Shown here piece by piece: positions 54,170 through 63,536 of a stretch of DNA of 64,000 nt; position 1 is the stretch's first letter; every line of letters starts with the position of its first letter. The notes under the pieces are model-generated. The model saw nothing but the letters and a program-made list of their open reading frames with translations, was not told the DNA's origin and did not search any database. The DNA lies in assembly GCF_014197055.1 (NCBI RefSeq), contig NZ_JACIEW010000002.1:372001-436000 (forward strand). The letters run 5' to 3'. This stretch comes from Devosia subaequoris (GTDB lineage Bacteria; Pseudomonadota; Alphaproteobacteria; Rhizobiales; Devosiaceae). The position numbers were made by a program, and so were the translations under genes.

Positions 54170-55621
54170 ATGCGCACTCTCACCGATCCCACCCTGCTGC
54201 GGACGCAAAGCCTGATCAATGGGCAGTTCATCGGCGAGGCCACGACAGCGGTCCTCAATCCGGCCAATGGCGAGCTTATCGCCAAGGTCCCTCATCACGG
54301 TGCTGCCGAGGCGACAGAAGCCGTCGCGGCGGCTCAGGCCGCCTTCCACCCATGGGCGGCGCGCACCGCCAAGGATCGGGGCGCTACCCTGCGCAAATGG
54401 TTTGAACTGATTATCGCCAATCGCGATGATCTAGCGACCATACTGACCAGCGAACAAGGAAAGCCTTTCGCCGAGGCTCTGGGCGAGATCGACTATGCCG
54501 CTTCCTATGTCGAGTTCTATGCTGAAGAGGCCAAACGTATTGCGGGCGAACTGTTGCCTGCCCATCGCGCCGACGCGCGCATCATGGTATTGCGTCAGCC
54601 CATTGGTGTGGTGGCCGCGATCACCCCCTGGAATTTTCCCGCAGCCATGATCACGCGCAAGGTCGGCCCGGCCCTGGCCGCTGGCTGCACCGTGGTGCTC
54701 AAGCCTGCGCCGGAGACTCCGCTGACCGCATTCGCCCTGGCCGAGCTGGCGCAGCGCGCCGGGTTTCCGGCGGGTACGCTCAATGTGATCACCGGCGACG
54801 CCATTGCCATTGGCGGCGTGTTGACCTCTCATCCCAAGGTGCGCCTTGTCAGTTTCACAGGGTCCACCAACGTGGGCAGAATTCTGATGGGTCAGGCCGC
54901 TGGCACCGTCAAGAAAGTGGCGCTTGAACTGGGAGGAAACGCCCCCTTCATCGTCTTCGAAGATGCCGATCTTGATGCGGCGGTAGACGGCGCCATTCTC
55001 TCCAAGTTCCGCAATATGGGCCAGACCTGTGTCTGTACCAATCGCATCTATGTGCAGGACAAGGTCCACGATGCCTTCGTTGCCAAGCTGATCGAACGGG
55101 TCCGGGCACTACAGGTCGGCGACGGCTTTGCCGACGGGGTTGTCCAGGGACCCTTGATCACCGAGGAAGCGGTGGCCAAGGTTCAGTCCCACGTCGCCGA
55201 TGCGCTCGCCAAAGGCGCCAGGGTTGAACTGGGTGGCAAGCGCCATGGTTTGGGGCAGACCTTTTTCGAGCCCACCGTGCTGACCGGCGTCAACGCCACA
55301 ATGCTAGTGGCCAACGAAGAGACCTTTGGCCCCCTCGCGCCGGTCTTCCGCTTTACCGAGGAAGATGAGGTTATCGCTGCAGCCAATGACACTGAGACCG
55401 GGCTTGCAGCTTATTTTTATACTCAGAATGTTTCCCGTATGTTTTCAGTAATGGAACGTCTTGAATATGGCATGGTCGGGGTGAATACCGGCGTCATCTC
55501 GACCGAATTGGCGCCCTTCGGCGGCGTCAAGCAGAGCGGCAATTCGCGTGAAGGATCACACCACGGAATTTTGGAGTTCACCGAACTCAAATATACCTGC
55601 GTTGGATTAATCGTGCATTGA
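54170..55621 (+). CDS. gabD: NAD(P)-dependent succinate-semialdehyde dehydrogenase
   Basis: A 483-residue ALDH oxidising succinate semialdehyde to succinate. Catalytic Glu is in VALELGGNAPFIVFEDADLD and the Cys in MGQTCVCTNRIYVQDKVHDA, the paired-cysteine pattern characteristic of GabD. VAAITPWNFPAAMITRKVGP and VSFTGSTNVGRILM bind the cofactor. The gene follows gabT directly. Together they channel GABA into the TCA cycle. Confidence 0.95.
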   Translation: MRTLTDPTLLRTQSLINGQFIGEATTAVLNPANGELIAKVPHHGAAEATEAVAAAQAAFHPWAARTAKDRGATLRKWFELIIANRDDLATILTSEQGKPFAEALGEIDYAASYVEFYAEEAKRIAGELLPAHRADARIMVLRQPIGVVAAITPWNFPAAMITRKVGPALAAGCTVVLKPAPETPLTAFALAELAQRAGFPAGTLNVITGDAIAIGGVLTSHPKVRLVSFTGSTNVGRILMGQAAGTVKKVALELGGNAPFIVFEDADLDAAVDGAILSKFRNMGQTCVCTNRIYVQDKVHDAFVAKLIERVRALQVGDGFADGVVQGPLITEEAVAKVQSHVADALAKGARVELGGKRHGLGQTFFEPTVLTGVNATMLVANEETFGPLAPVFRFTEEDEVIAAANDTETGLAAYFYTQNVSRMFSVMERLEYGMVGVNTGVISTELAPFGGVKQSGNSREGSHHGILEFTELKYTCVGLIVH

Positions 55622-55636
55622 TCTCTCGCTAGTCAC

Positions 55637-55867
55637 TCAGTGAGTTTGCGCATTGAAATATTGGTGCGACCTAGCCAAAAATGGAAATCTCTTAAACACC
55701 TTCGCTAAATAGTGACGAAGTGATATTTCTTTTTTTTCTGATTTATATCTCATTGCACCGCCAGGAAAATCTTCGGCACAATCCTCGTTTCTTGGAAATG
55801 ATACCATTCCATCCAGCACCACATACTGCGTGGCGCTATCAAGAGGGATTATAGGGGATTTTGACAT
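55637..55867 (-). other. Possible small ORF in AT-rich DNA
   Basis: A 76-codon minus-strand frame (MSKSPIIPLDSATQYVVLDG, ending RSHQYFNAQTH) in a segment clearly richer in A+T than its surroundings. No ribosome-binding site or family resemblance is seen. It may be a small acquired gene or chance; I list it because of the unusual base composition. Confidence 0.25.
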
Positions 55868-56441
55868 TGTGGTTGATGACCCGTTGTTTTGCTACTGATA
55901 TTGAGCGCTTTTTGGGGTATTGCCCAGCCTTCATTCACCTTAGATCCTCGAATTTAGGCTAGCAATACCGATAACGTTGCGTCCACGCCGTTTTGCCAGG
56001 CTGATCAGGTTTGTGTGATTTCGGGTAGGTTAAAAGGCACAGCTAGGTTTTGTGGCAGCGCAAACAGACCGACACGGCTAGGGCACGCAGCTTACGCAGT
56101 TGCGCCATCTCGTCGCGCACTTCCGATGTCCAGTTCGCCGGCCGCCGCCAAGTTGGTCGAGATCCTCGCCAACCCACCGGCTGAGCTGCTCGAGGCTGTC
56201 CAGCAGCTTGAGGCCACGGCCGAATACGCCAATCAGGAACACGGTCATCATTGCTCCGGGTTTTGGCCTTCCGGTGAGTGGCCGGCTGGTCACCGACCAG
56301 CAGATCGTCGATCTTTGCATCGCTCGCGACGGCCTGGATTCCAGGTCTTCGCGGTCGATGACGGGATCACTGCCGATGAATCCACTGCGGAGTTTCTCGC
56401 CAAGGAGGCCCGCACCCCCGATTACGCCTCCCATCTCCTAG
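55868..56441. other. Degraded intergenic region
   Basis: About 570 bases with no intact gene. The left part is AT-rich. From about 56100 the plus-strand frames carry protein-like stretches (AAAKLVEILANPPAELLEAV in one frame, RLVTDQQIVDLCIARDGLD in another), suggesting a frame-shifted relic. I cannot name the family. Confidence 0.45.
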
Positions 56442-56873
56442 CAAGAAGCGCCCATCTTAGCGCGCGTCTCGGCGCTTATTGCGCAAAGCCCAATTGATGT
56501 CTGCTTCGCCGGTATCGGCGAAAACGGTCACCTGGCCTTCAACGATCCTCCAGCCGACTTCGAGACGGAAGCGCCCTATGTCAATGTCGAGCTGGATGCG
56601 GCCTGTCGCCAGCAGCAGTACGGCGAAGGTTGGTTCGAAAGCCTGGATGCGGTGCCGCGCCGCGCCGTGTCGATGCCGGTGCGGCAAATCCTGAAGTCCA
56701 AATCCATTATCTTGACGGTGCCTGATACACGTAAGTCCGCAGCCGTTGCTCGTTGCCTGGAAGGCCCCGTCGACATCATGGCCCCAGCGTCCATCGTGCA
56801 AACCCACGCTTCCACGTCTGTGCATTTGGACAAAGCGGCAGCGTCTAAGCTAAAAAGCACTACTACCGTGTAG
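56442..56873 (+). pseudogene. nagB remnant (glucosamine-6-phosphate deaminase C-terminal half)
   Basis: The frame gives the C-terminal part of a NagB-type deaminase: [79 protein letters not shown] and [17 protein letters not shown]. The family's N-terminal half (about 110-130 residues with the sugar-phosphate site) is absent, and an in-frame TAG stops the frame upstream at 56439. It converges on and abuts the ribokinase remnant. Confidence 0.8.
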
Positions 56874-57089
56874 GCCAACCCCGTTGTCGCGCAGCAGTTC
56901 GGTTGCCGGATCGGCAAAGACGTCGTCGCCCACGGTCGAAACATGCAGCACCTTCGCGCCCGCACGCCGTGCGGCCAGCGCCTGATTGGCCCCCTTGCCG
57001 CCCGACGCCATCGAGAATGTGCCGCCGGCACGGGCTCGCCCGGCAGTGCCGATCTGATCGAGATTGGTGGAGCCGAAAATGGTGATCAT
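56850..57089 (-). pseudogene. Truncated ribokinase (PfkB family) remnant
   Basis: The N-terminal piece of a ribokinase: MITIFGSTNLDQIGTAGRAR, then MASGGKGANQALAARRAGAK and VSTVGDDVFADPATELLRDN. The sugar-binding GGKGANQA motif is intact, but the frame ends after 79 residues, where relatives continue to about 300 and carry the catalytic GxGD motif. The N-terminal loop also appears shortened. The break coincides with the end of the convergent nagB remnant, so one deletion or recombination joined the two. Confidence 0.8.
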
Positions 57090-57104
57090 GATGCGCCTTG
57101 AAGA

Positions 57105-57902
57105 CTACGATGAAATACCCGCCGCACGCAGGATAGCGGTAGCCCGCCCGCGCAGCGGCTTGTCGATCATCTGGCCGTTGAGGCTCACTGTACCGGTCGT
57201 AGCCAGAACCGCTCGCGCCCAAGCGAGGTCCGCCGGGCTTGGGGCAAAGGCCGTGTTGAGAATGGGAATGGCCGAGGGATGTACACAGGTCGCGCCGTCA
57301 AAACCGTGGCGCCGGGCCTCGGCGGCGGCTGCTTCTATTGCGGGAAGGTCCGAATAGTCGGCAATGGAGCGCAGCAGGCCAAGCGAGAGTTTTCCAGCCG
57401 CTTTGGCAGCATAGTGGACCATGAGTTTGGGCTGGCGTAGCACGTCGGGGTCCGGTACGCCCCCCAGTGTAAGAGCAAAGTCTTCGCTCCCGAGACTGAG
57501 CGCCGTGACATTGGAATGGCGGGCAATGCCCGCTACGTCCAGTAGGGCTGCCGGGTCTTCAATTGTGGCCAGGACTGGCATTTCCGACGCTCCCGCGGCT
57601 GTCAGCTTTGACGCCAGTTCGTCGAGCGCGGTGCAATCGGCCTTGGGCAGGACCAGTAAATCAATGCCGGCATCCACAGCCACTCTGACATCCACTTCCA
57701 ATCCGGCATTGACCCTGACCGCCACCAAGCCACTACCCTGACGGAGGCTGCGCACAGAAGCCCGCAGACTTGCGCGGGCCAGATCCTTGCGCTCATCGGA
57801 CACGGCATCCTCCAGATCGAGAATGATGCCATCGGCGCCCCGCAGATGTGCCTTGGCGATGAAGCGATCCTGATCGGCCGGCACGTACAGCAGTGAACGC
57901 AT
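57105..57902 (-). CDS. CitE/HpcH-HpaI-type CoA-ester lyase
   Basis: A 265-residue TIM-barrel enzyme of the citrate-lyase beta/malyl-CoA lyase family: [40 protein letters not shown] (metal-binding Glu/Asp region), LVAVRVNAGLEVDV, LVLPKADC and ATIEDPAALLDV, then GFDGATCVHPSAIPILNTAF. Such enzymes cleave or form carbon-carbon bonds in CoA thioesters. The ATG at 57902 overlaps the CoA-transferase stop, so the pair is translationally coupled and may act sequentially on one acyl-CoA. Confidence 0.88.
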   Translation of the reverse strand: MRSLLYVPADQDRFIAKAHLRGADGIILDLEDAVSDERKDLARASLRASVRSLRQGSGLVAVRVNAGLEVDVRVAVDAGIDLLVLPKADCTALDELASKLTAAGASEMPVLATIEDPAALLDVAGIARHSNVTALSLGSEDFALTLGGVPDPDVLRQPKLMVHYAAKAAGKLSLGLLRSIADYSDLPAIEAAAAEARRHGFDGATCVHPSAIPILNTAFAPSPADLAWARAVLATTGTVSLNGQMIDKPLRGRATAILRAAGISS

Positions 57903-59098
57903 CACGCCACCTTGCGAAACTGGCTATCGAAGCCCAGTTCCTTCAGCAATTCGTTGCTATGTTCGTTCAGTCCGGGAGCCGGACGGCGGAAGGAGCCGGG
58001 GGTGCCGGACAGCCGAGGCACGACATTGTGCATAGGCATGGACTGCAGGGTTGGGTCGTCTAATTCGACCACGACCTCGCGCTCCTGGAAATGCGGATCA
58101 CTCAACGCGTCGCCGATATTGTAGACTGGTCCAACCGTCGCCCCCGACGCGCGCATCTCAGCCAGGGCGTTGTCGCGGGTGCGCGTTGCGAACCAGGCCG
58201 AAATGGCACCGTCCACCAGGCCGCGATGCCGGACACGGTCGGAATTGGTGGCAAAGCGGGGATCCTCGTTCATGTCGGATCGGCCGATAATCTCGAAGAT
58301 GCGACGTGCGACAGCCGGGGTGGAACCGGAGAGCGCGACATAGGCCCCATCCTTGCACTGATAGACATTGCGCGGAGAGGCGGTGTTGGAGGCGCTGCCC
58401 ACACGTTGCTTGATCCGCCCGGTCTTGCTGAAAATGCCGGCCTCGGGTCCAAGCACGGAAAACATGGATTCGAGCAGCGATAGATCGATGACCTGCCCTG
58501 CCCCACCCCGCATGTCGCGGGCGTAGAGCGCAGTCATCGTGGCCGAGGCGCCATAAAGGCCGGCAATCATGTCGGCCAGAGCTAGGGGTGGCAACACGGG
58601 CTCCCGATCGGGAAAGCCGGTGCGGTCGGCAAAGCCGCTCATGGCTTCAACAATGGTGCCGAAGCCTGGCAGATGCGCATAGGGTCCGGTCTGTCCGAAG
58701 CCGGAAATGCGCACGACGATGAGTTCGGGATTGCGCAGCAGCAGTTTTTCGGGTGCCAGTCCCATTCTTTCCAGCGTGCCGGGGCGAAAATTCTCGATGA
58801 AGACGTCGGCCGTGTCGATCAGCGTCCAGAGCACAGCCATCTGATCGATCTCGCGCAGATTAAGGCATATCGAGCGCTTGTTGCGGCCATAGGCCTTCCA
58901 GAAGAAGGACTCGCCATCCTCTTTCCAGTCACGCAGCGGATCACCCTCAGGCGGCTCGACCTTGATGACATCAGCACCAAAGTCGGCCAGTTGCAGACTA
59001 AGCATATTTCCGGCCATCAGCCGCGACAGGTCGATCACCCGCAGCCCGGCGAGGGGACCATTGGCATGTGCATCGAAATGATGTCGCCTCAGAGTCAC
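57902..59098 (-). CDS. CaiB/BaiF-family (class III) CoA-transferase
   Basis: A 398-residue enzyme transferring CoA between carboxylic acids. [40 protein letters not shown], the [20 protein letters not shown] segment and [15 protein letters not shown] are family signatures; the active-site Asp lies in [20 protein letters not shown]. Translation starts at a GTG that overlaps the stop of the ABC ATPase gene. The substrate is unknown; coupling to a CitE-type lyase suggests activation of a small hydroxy or dicarboxylic acid. Confidence 0.9.
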   Translation of the reverse strand: MTLRRHHFDAHANGPLAGLRVIDLSRLMAGNMLSLQLADFGADVIKVEPPEGDPLRDWKEDGESFFWKAYGRNKRSICLNLREIDQMAVLWTLIDTADVFIENFRPGTLERMGLAPEKLLLRNPELIVVRISGFGQTGPYAHLPGFGTIVEAMSGFADRTGFPDREPVLPPLALADMIAGLYGASATMTALYARDMRGGAGQVIDLSLLESMFSVLGPEAGIFSKTGRIKQRVGSASNTASPRNVYQCKDGAYVALSGSTPAVARRIFEIIGRSDMNEDPRFATNSDRVRHRGLVDGAISAWFATRTRDNALAEMRASGATVGPVYNIGDALSDPHFQEREVVVELDDPTLQSMPMHNVVPRLSGTPGSFRRPAPGLNEHSNELLKELGFDSQFRKVA

Positions 59099-60162
59099 GG
59101 ACGGAGCCTTTCGCCGCTCGCCTTGTCGAAGAGCAGGACCTGTGCTGGATCGACGCCCAGGGCAATGGCCTGGCCGGGCGACAGCAGCGCAGCATCGCGG
59201 ATAACGACGCTGACCTCGGTTCCGCCGGCCCGGGCCCGCACCTCCTGGGCCTCGCCCGTAGGCTCCACAACCACGGCCTCGGCCGGAACGCCATCGGCGG
59301 CAAGGCTCATGTGCTGAGGCCGGATGCCATAAACGATGGCCGTCCCAGCAGGCAGGTCCAGCGGCCTGGCTATGGGCAGATTTGTCCCGTCCGGCAAGGC
59401 CACGCCGGTCTCATTCGGCCCCAGCGTGGTCACATCAAGCAGGTTCATTTCCGGGGATCCGATAAACCCCGCCACGAATAGATTGGCGGGGTTGTTGTAG
59501 AGCTCGAGCGGCGCCCCCGCCTGTTCGATGCGACCACCATTGAGCACCACGATCGTGTCGGCCATGGTCATGGCCTCAGTCTGGTCGTGGGTCACATAAA
59601 TGGTGGTCTTGCCCAGGCGCTGGTGCAGGGCCTTGATCTCGCCTCGCATGCGCACACGCAATTTGGCATCGAGATTGCTCAAGGGCTCATCGAAGAGGAA
59701 AGCACGCGGATCGCGCACGATGGCGCGGCCCATGGCAACACGCTGCCGCTGACCGCCCGAGAGCTCACGCGGCAGGCGGCCGAGCAGGTCTTCCAGCCCC
59801 AGAATGCGCGCAGCCTCGGCCACCCGCTTGTCGCGCTCGATCTTGGGCACGCCACCCAGCCTGAGGGCGAAGCTCATATTGTCGGCGACCTTCATATGCG
59901 GATAGAGCGCATAGGACTGAAACACCATGGCCAGGTCGCGTTCCTTGGCCGGCATGGTGTTCACCACCCTGCCGCCAATGACGATCTCCCCGCCGGAAAT
60001 TTCCTCAAGCCCAGCAATCATGCGTAGGAGGGTCGACTTGCCGCAGCCAGACGGGCCTACCAGCACGACGAACTCGCCAGGCTGCATTTCCAGCGAGAGG
60101 TCCTCAATGACCGTGACGCTGCCATAGCGCTTGCTGACACGGCGCAGTTCGATCTCGGCCAT
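59095..60162 (-). CDS. Carbohydrate-type ABC transporter ATP-binding protein (UgpC/MsmK-like)
   Basis: A 355-residue ATPase of the CUT1/UgpC subgroup. Walker [22 protein letters not shown]-loop [14 protein letters not shown], signature [15 protein letters not shown], Walker [17 protein letters not shown] and [14 protein letters not shown] are present. The C-terminal MalK-like regulatory part has [16 protein letters not shown] and YGIRPQHM. It overlaps the CoA-transferase gene by four bases. The permeases are not in the window and presumably lie beyond the right end. Confidence 0.95.
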   Translation of the reverse strand: MAEIELRRVSKRYGSVTVIEDLSLEMQPGEFVVLVGPSGCGKSTLLRMIAGLEEISGGEIVIGGRVVNTMPAKERDLAMVFQSYALYPHMKVADNMSFALRLGGVPKIERDKRVAEAARILGLEDLLGRLPRELSGGQRQRVAMGRAIVRDPRAFLFDEPLSNLDAKLRVRMRGEIKALHQRLGKTTIYVTHDQTEAMTMADTIVVLNGGRIEQAGAPLELYNNPANLFVAGFIGSPEMNLLDVTTLGPNETGVALPDGTNLPIARPLDLPAGTAIVYGIRPQHMSLAADGVPAEAVVVEPTGEAQEVRARAGGTEVSVVIRDAALLSPGQAIALGVDPAQVLLFDKASGERLRP

Positions 60163-60172
60163 GATGGTCCTC

Positions 60173-62269
60173 CTAGTTTTCGGCGACGCTGAAGCGTGAA
60201 ATGGCCATGCGCCCGGGCTGGCCGAGGCGCAGGCCGCTCATGCCATAGGCAAAGGTGTCGTCTGACGCGGTGAGCAGCGCCTTCCCATCCACGCTGAGCG
60301 TCAGCGTTGTGCCATGGGCCTCCAGCGCAATCGCATAGGTCTGCCCCGGCTCCGGCGTGAACTGCGCCCGTGCCAGAACGGTCTTGCCGAAATCCTGCCT
60401 GAGGATGACTACCTCACCATTCTCGAAGCCCGCGGCATAGAAGCGGCCCGTGCCCTGGACGCGGGCGGTGACCATATGCGATGCCCCCGCCAGCGGCTCG
60501 ATATCGGCGCTGACCACAAGGTCGCGGGCGTAGTAGTGGCCGGTCCAGATGTCGGCATCGTTGGCGGCATGGCCGTGAATGCGGCCGAACTGCTTGGTCC
60601 AATGGCCCCGGTTCCAGGTGAATCGGGAGATCGCGCCCCATTCCTGGGTTTCCACCTTGGGGTCGATCTCGAGGTGGCCAGGGCCGGAGACCGTGAAATC
60701 GGCGAGGAACAGGCGGCCTAGGAACTTCAGGCGGCCAAAATACTCAATGGAGATCCCCACCTCGTCGATCGCTTCGACCCCGTCAGGCACGACGAACTCA
60801 AACTCCTGCCAACCCTCGCTCGATGGCACCACCCAGGCGCCGGTTTCCTCGATCGCGCCGCTCACGGTGCGGCGCACATAGGGGGCGACTCGCAGATGCC
60901 CGTCACCGTTCCAGGGATCGAGCCAGAGCTTGAACCGCACTGTCTGCCCCGCATCCACGACCGGCGAGAACATCGGGCGATAGCGCTCGTCGTCGAAATC
61001 GCTGCGGCGATAGAAGGGCTTCCAGAAGACACGCGCGCCCTGGCCCCGTTCCAGGCGGTCGAGCAGAATTTCGAGCGAACCGCGCGAGCCCTCGACATGG
61101 CGCTCCGCCGAGTGCTTGAGGCTGACCTGGTTGAAGCCTTCGGTGCGGAAACCATGGGTCGAGCCGGGCAGGTCGAAGTCGAAGCGCAGGCCGCGGCGTG
61201 TCATGTCCTCGCGCCAGAGCTCGGGCACGTCGCGGCCGGCCAGTTGCAGCGCCAGCACCGTCAGCTCGCGCGCGAAGCTCGGGATATCGACGATGTTGAT
61301 CGAGCCGACAATGCCGGAGGCCACGAGGAAGTCATTGATCGGCTTGCGATACTTGTCCCAGCTCGGATCGAGCCCTTGGAAAGTGCCGACGATGGCGGCG
61401 GCATTGCCGGCATTGCAGTCGGTGTCCCAGCTGGCCATGGTGGCGATTTCCGCGGTGCGAGGCACCGATCCCTGGCCGTAGAGGATGGACATGATGGTCA
61501 CCCCGGCATTGGGAATGATGTGGCAGACGCCCGGATAGCGGTCATAGCCCCATTCGGCATTGAGCATGTCGCGGCAGGCCCGCCAGTCATCGGGATTGGC
61601 CTTGTGGAAGGCGATCACGGCGCTGCACACTTTGGCGTAGGTCGAGTTCGGGTCGATAGTTCCAAGTGCAATCTCGACGATCTCTTCGATCGAGCCGGCC
61701 TCGAAGGCGGCCGCAATGGCGGCAGCGCAAAAGCGGGCGCCGTTGAGCCCATCGCCGTCATGGGCGACGCTGGCCGCCATGGCCGACATGTCGGCGGCGC
61801 GCTGTGGATTGCCAGGGTTCACCCACCCCCAGCTGTCGATGAAGATCTGCCCGCCGATCTGCTCGGCGACGGTGGTGCCATTAGTGGCGATGGCGCCGGA
61901 CATGGGTGCGGTAATGCCGGCCTGCAGGTTCTTGTAGGCGGTATGCTCGGTGGAGATGCCGAAGCCGCCCCACCAATACATGCCATGCTCTTCGGCGGCA
62001 TAGTTTAACCAGATCTTGCCGACATCCTCGGCCGTGCATTGAAGGCCGTAGTCGCGCAGCGCGCGGATAAAATAGACCGGACCGTTGGTGTCGTCGTCGG
62101 CGGCAAAATTCTTAAAGTCCCGCAGATACTCAGTTACCTCGCCATAGGTGTCGCGGACCCGCTCATAGCTCCAGATCGTGGGTTCCACCGGCGCGCCCAG
62201 GCGTACGCCGATCGCCTTGGCGATGAACCCGGCATAGATTTTTTCGAGGATTTGCGTTTCAGAAATCAT
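60173..62269 (-). CDS. Two-domain ADP-ribosylglycohydrolase-family protein
   Basis: A 698-residue protein. Residues about 1-340 form an all-helical ADP-ribosylglycohydrolase fold: [20 protein letters not shown], the metal site [40 protein letters not shown], and the second metal site [20 protein letters not shown]. The remaining half is beta-rich and lectin/concanavalin-like ([54 protein letters not shown]), probably a carbohydrate-binding module. It lacks a signal peptide. It likely removes ADP-ribose or a similar N/O-glycoside. It sits 10 bases before the ABC ATPase gene. Confidence 0.85.
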   Translation of the reverse strand: MISETQILEKIYAGFIAKAIGVRLGAPVEPTIWSYERVRDTYGEVTEYLRDFKNFAADDDTNGPVYFIRALRDYGLQCTAEDVGKIWLNYAAEEHGMYWWGGFGISTEHTAYKNLQAGITAPMSGAIATNGTTVAEQIGGQIFIDSWGWVNPGNPQRAADMSAMAASVAHDGDGLNGARFCAAAIAAAFEAGSIEEIVEIALGTIDPNSTYAKVCSAVIAFHKANPDDWRACRDMLNAEWGYDRYPGVCHIIPNAGVTIMSILYGQGSVPRTAEIATMASWDTDCNAGNAAAIVGTFQGLDPSWDKYRKPINDFLVASGIVGSINIVDIPSFARELTVLALQLAGRDVPELWREDMTRRGLRFDFDLPGSTHGFRTEGFNQVSLKHSAERHVEGSRGSLEILLDRLERGQGARVFWKPFYRRSDFDDERYRPMFSPVVDAGQTVRFKLWLDPWNGDGHLRVAPYVRRTVSGAIEETGAWVVPSSEGWQEFEFVVPDGVEAIDEVGISIEYFGRLKFLGRLFLADFTVSGPGHLEIDPKVETQEWGAISRFTWNRGHWTKQFGRIHGHAANDADIWTGHYYARDLVVSADIEPLAGASHMVTARVQGTGRFYAAGFENGEVVILRQDFGKTVLARAQFTPEPGQTYAIALEAHGTTLTLSVDGKALLTASDDTFAYGMSGLRLGQPGRMAISRFSVAEN

Positions 62270-62286
62270 AGGTCAGGTCCGTGGCG

Positions 62287-63456
62287 TCAGGGAAGGTCTA
62301 AAAGGGTGAGGGCGAGGGCGCGCTGCTGCGCTGCGGCGCGGTCGGCGGCGATGATCCGCCCGGCCGTGGCGGCAAACTCATCGGCCTCTGCCATCAGGTC
62401 GAGGCGATTGGCAGAGTTGATACGGTCAAGATCGGTCCGGTCGATCACCGCTTCGCCATGCATTGCGCCCAGGACAGCGCCGGCCATCACACCGATGGAA
62501 TCGGTATCACGGCCCGAGTTGATGCCATCGACGATGGCGTTTCGAAAATCGCCGCCACTGAGCAGGCAGAAGCCCAGGGCCAGGGGCAATTCCTCGATGG
62601 CGCGCAGCCGCGAGGGTTGGTAGGCGTCGGTCAGCCGCCCGGCCTTGGAAGGGCTGTGATTGACGTCGTCTCCCATAGGGGAATAGGGCGCGATGGCGCG
62701 GTGAAACTTGTCGACAATGGTGGCGTGGTCGGTGTCCTTTCCGCGTTCGGCGTGGGCGATTTCGCAGACTTCGGCAATAGCTTTGCGGGTACCGTCCTTC
62801 GCCAGCGCCAGGACCGTTTCGACGATAGCGTCAATGGTCGTATCAGGTACAAATGCAGCAGCCACGGCAGCAGCAAGCACGCCGGCCGCCTCGAGCCCGT
62901 AGCTCTCCTGGTGGCCCGACGCGAAAGCGATGGCCTCGTCATAGGCGGCTTTGGGGTCGGTGGCATTGGCCACGCCGATGGGCGCCACATACATGGCGGC
63001 GCCGCAATTGACCATATTGCCGATACCGCCTTGGCGCGGGTCGCATGAGGCCAGCTGATGCCGCTGAAATATCCACTTCTCGGGATAGAATAGCCGGTCG
63101 AGCAATACTGTCTCACGCTGCAATTCCGGGATCCAGCGCGGTTCCCAGGCGATCTGGCGGACCATTCCGTCGGCCATGTCCCAGGCGTCCAGATGCCGGC
63201 CAGCTTCGGCATAGACATTGCACAGCGCCAGGGTCATCAAGGTGTCGTCGGTGACGATCCCATTGCCGCGGACGCGGCCATTGCGCAGTTCGGGGGCCAG
63301 GTCCATCTTGTGCCAGCGCGTCATGACGCTGTCGACGCGGCCATAGCGGGAACGGATGTCAGCCGCCGACAGCTTTTCGACTGGCGCGCCGAGCGCGTCG
63401 CCCAGCGCCACGCCATAGATCATGGCTCGAACCCGGCCGCGGAAATTCTTGGTCAT
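62287..63456 (-). CDS. ADP-ribosylglycohydrolase-family protein
   Basis: A 389-residue member of the same fold starting at the ATG at 63456 (MTKNFRGRVRAMIYGVALGD) behind AGAGGAT; the upstream part of the open frame is out of family. Metal-binding motifs are GNGIVTDDTLMTLALCNVYA and INSGRDTDSIGVMAGAVLGA. A central QGGIGNMVNCGAAMYVAPIG is typical. It lies 17 bases upstream of the longer paralogue, so two glycohydrolases are made from one operon with importer genes. Confidence 0.9.
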   Translation of the reverse strand: MTKNFRGRVRAMIYGVALGDALGAPVEKLSAADIRSRYGRVDSVMTRWHKMDLAPELRNGRVRGNGIVTDDTLMTLALCNVYAEAGRHLDAWDMADGMVRQIAWEPRWIPELQRETVLLDRLFYPEKWIFQRHQLASCDPRQGGIGNMVNCGAAMYVAPIGVANATDPKAAYDEAIAFASGHQESYGLEAAGVLAAAVAAAFVPDTTIDAIVETVLALAKDGTRKAIAEVCEIAHAERGKDTDHATIVDKFHRAIAPYSPMGDDVNHSPSKAGRLTDAYQPSRLRAIEELPLALGFCLLSGGDFRNAIVDGINSGRDTDSIGVMAGAVLGAMHGEAVIDRTDLDRINSANRLDLMAEADEFAATAGRIIAADRAAAQQRALALTLLDLP

Positions 63457-63496
63457 TTCTATCCTCTGGGGGCAGTGTCCCGCCCGATCTGGGTGC

Positions 63497-63524
63497 GGCC
63501 CGCCTCGGGAGGGCGAGGCAGGCC
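63497..63524 (-). repeat. Hairpin between the substrate-binding protein and glycohydrolase genes
   Basis: GGCC-C-GCCTCG pairs with CGAGGC-A-GGCC around a six-base loop, in the 80-base spacer after the binding-protein stop. No T tract follows; it resembles the mRNA-stabilising hairpins behind binding-protein genes. Confidence 0.5.
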
Positions 63525-63536
63525 ACAGTGCCAGGC

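Noticed and set aside
55633..55643. ACTCAGTGAGT after gabD as a terminator
   Set aside because: Stem of five pairs with a one-base loop is too small to be convincing.
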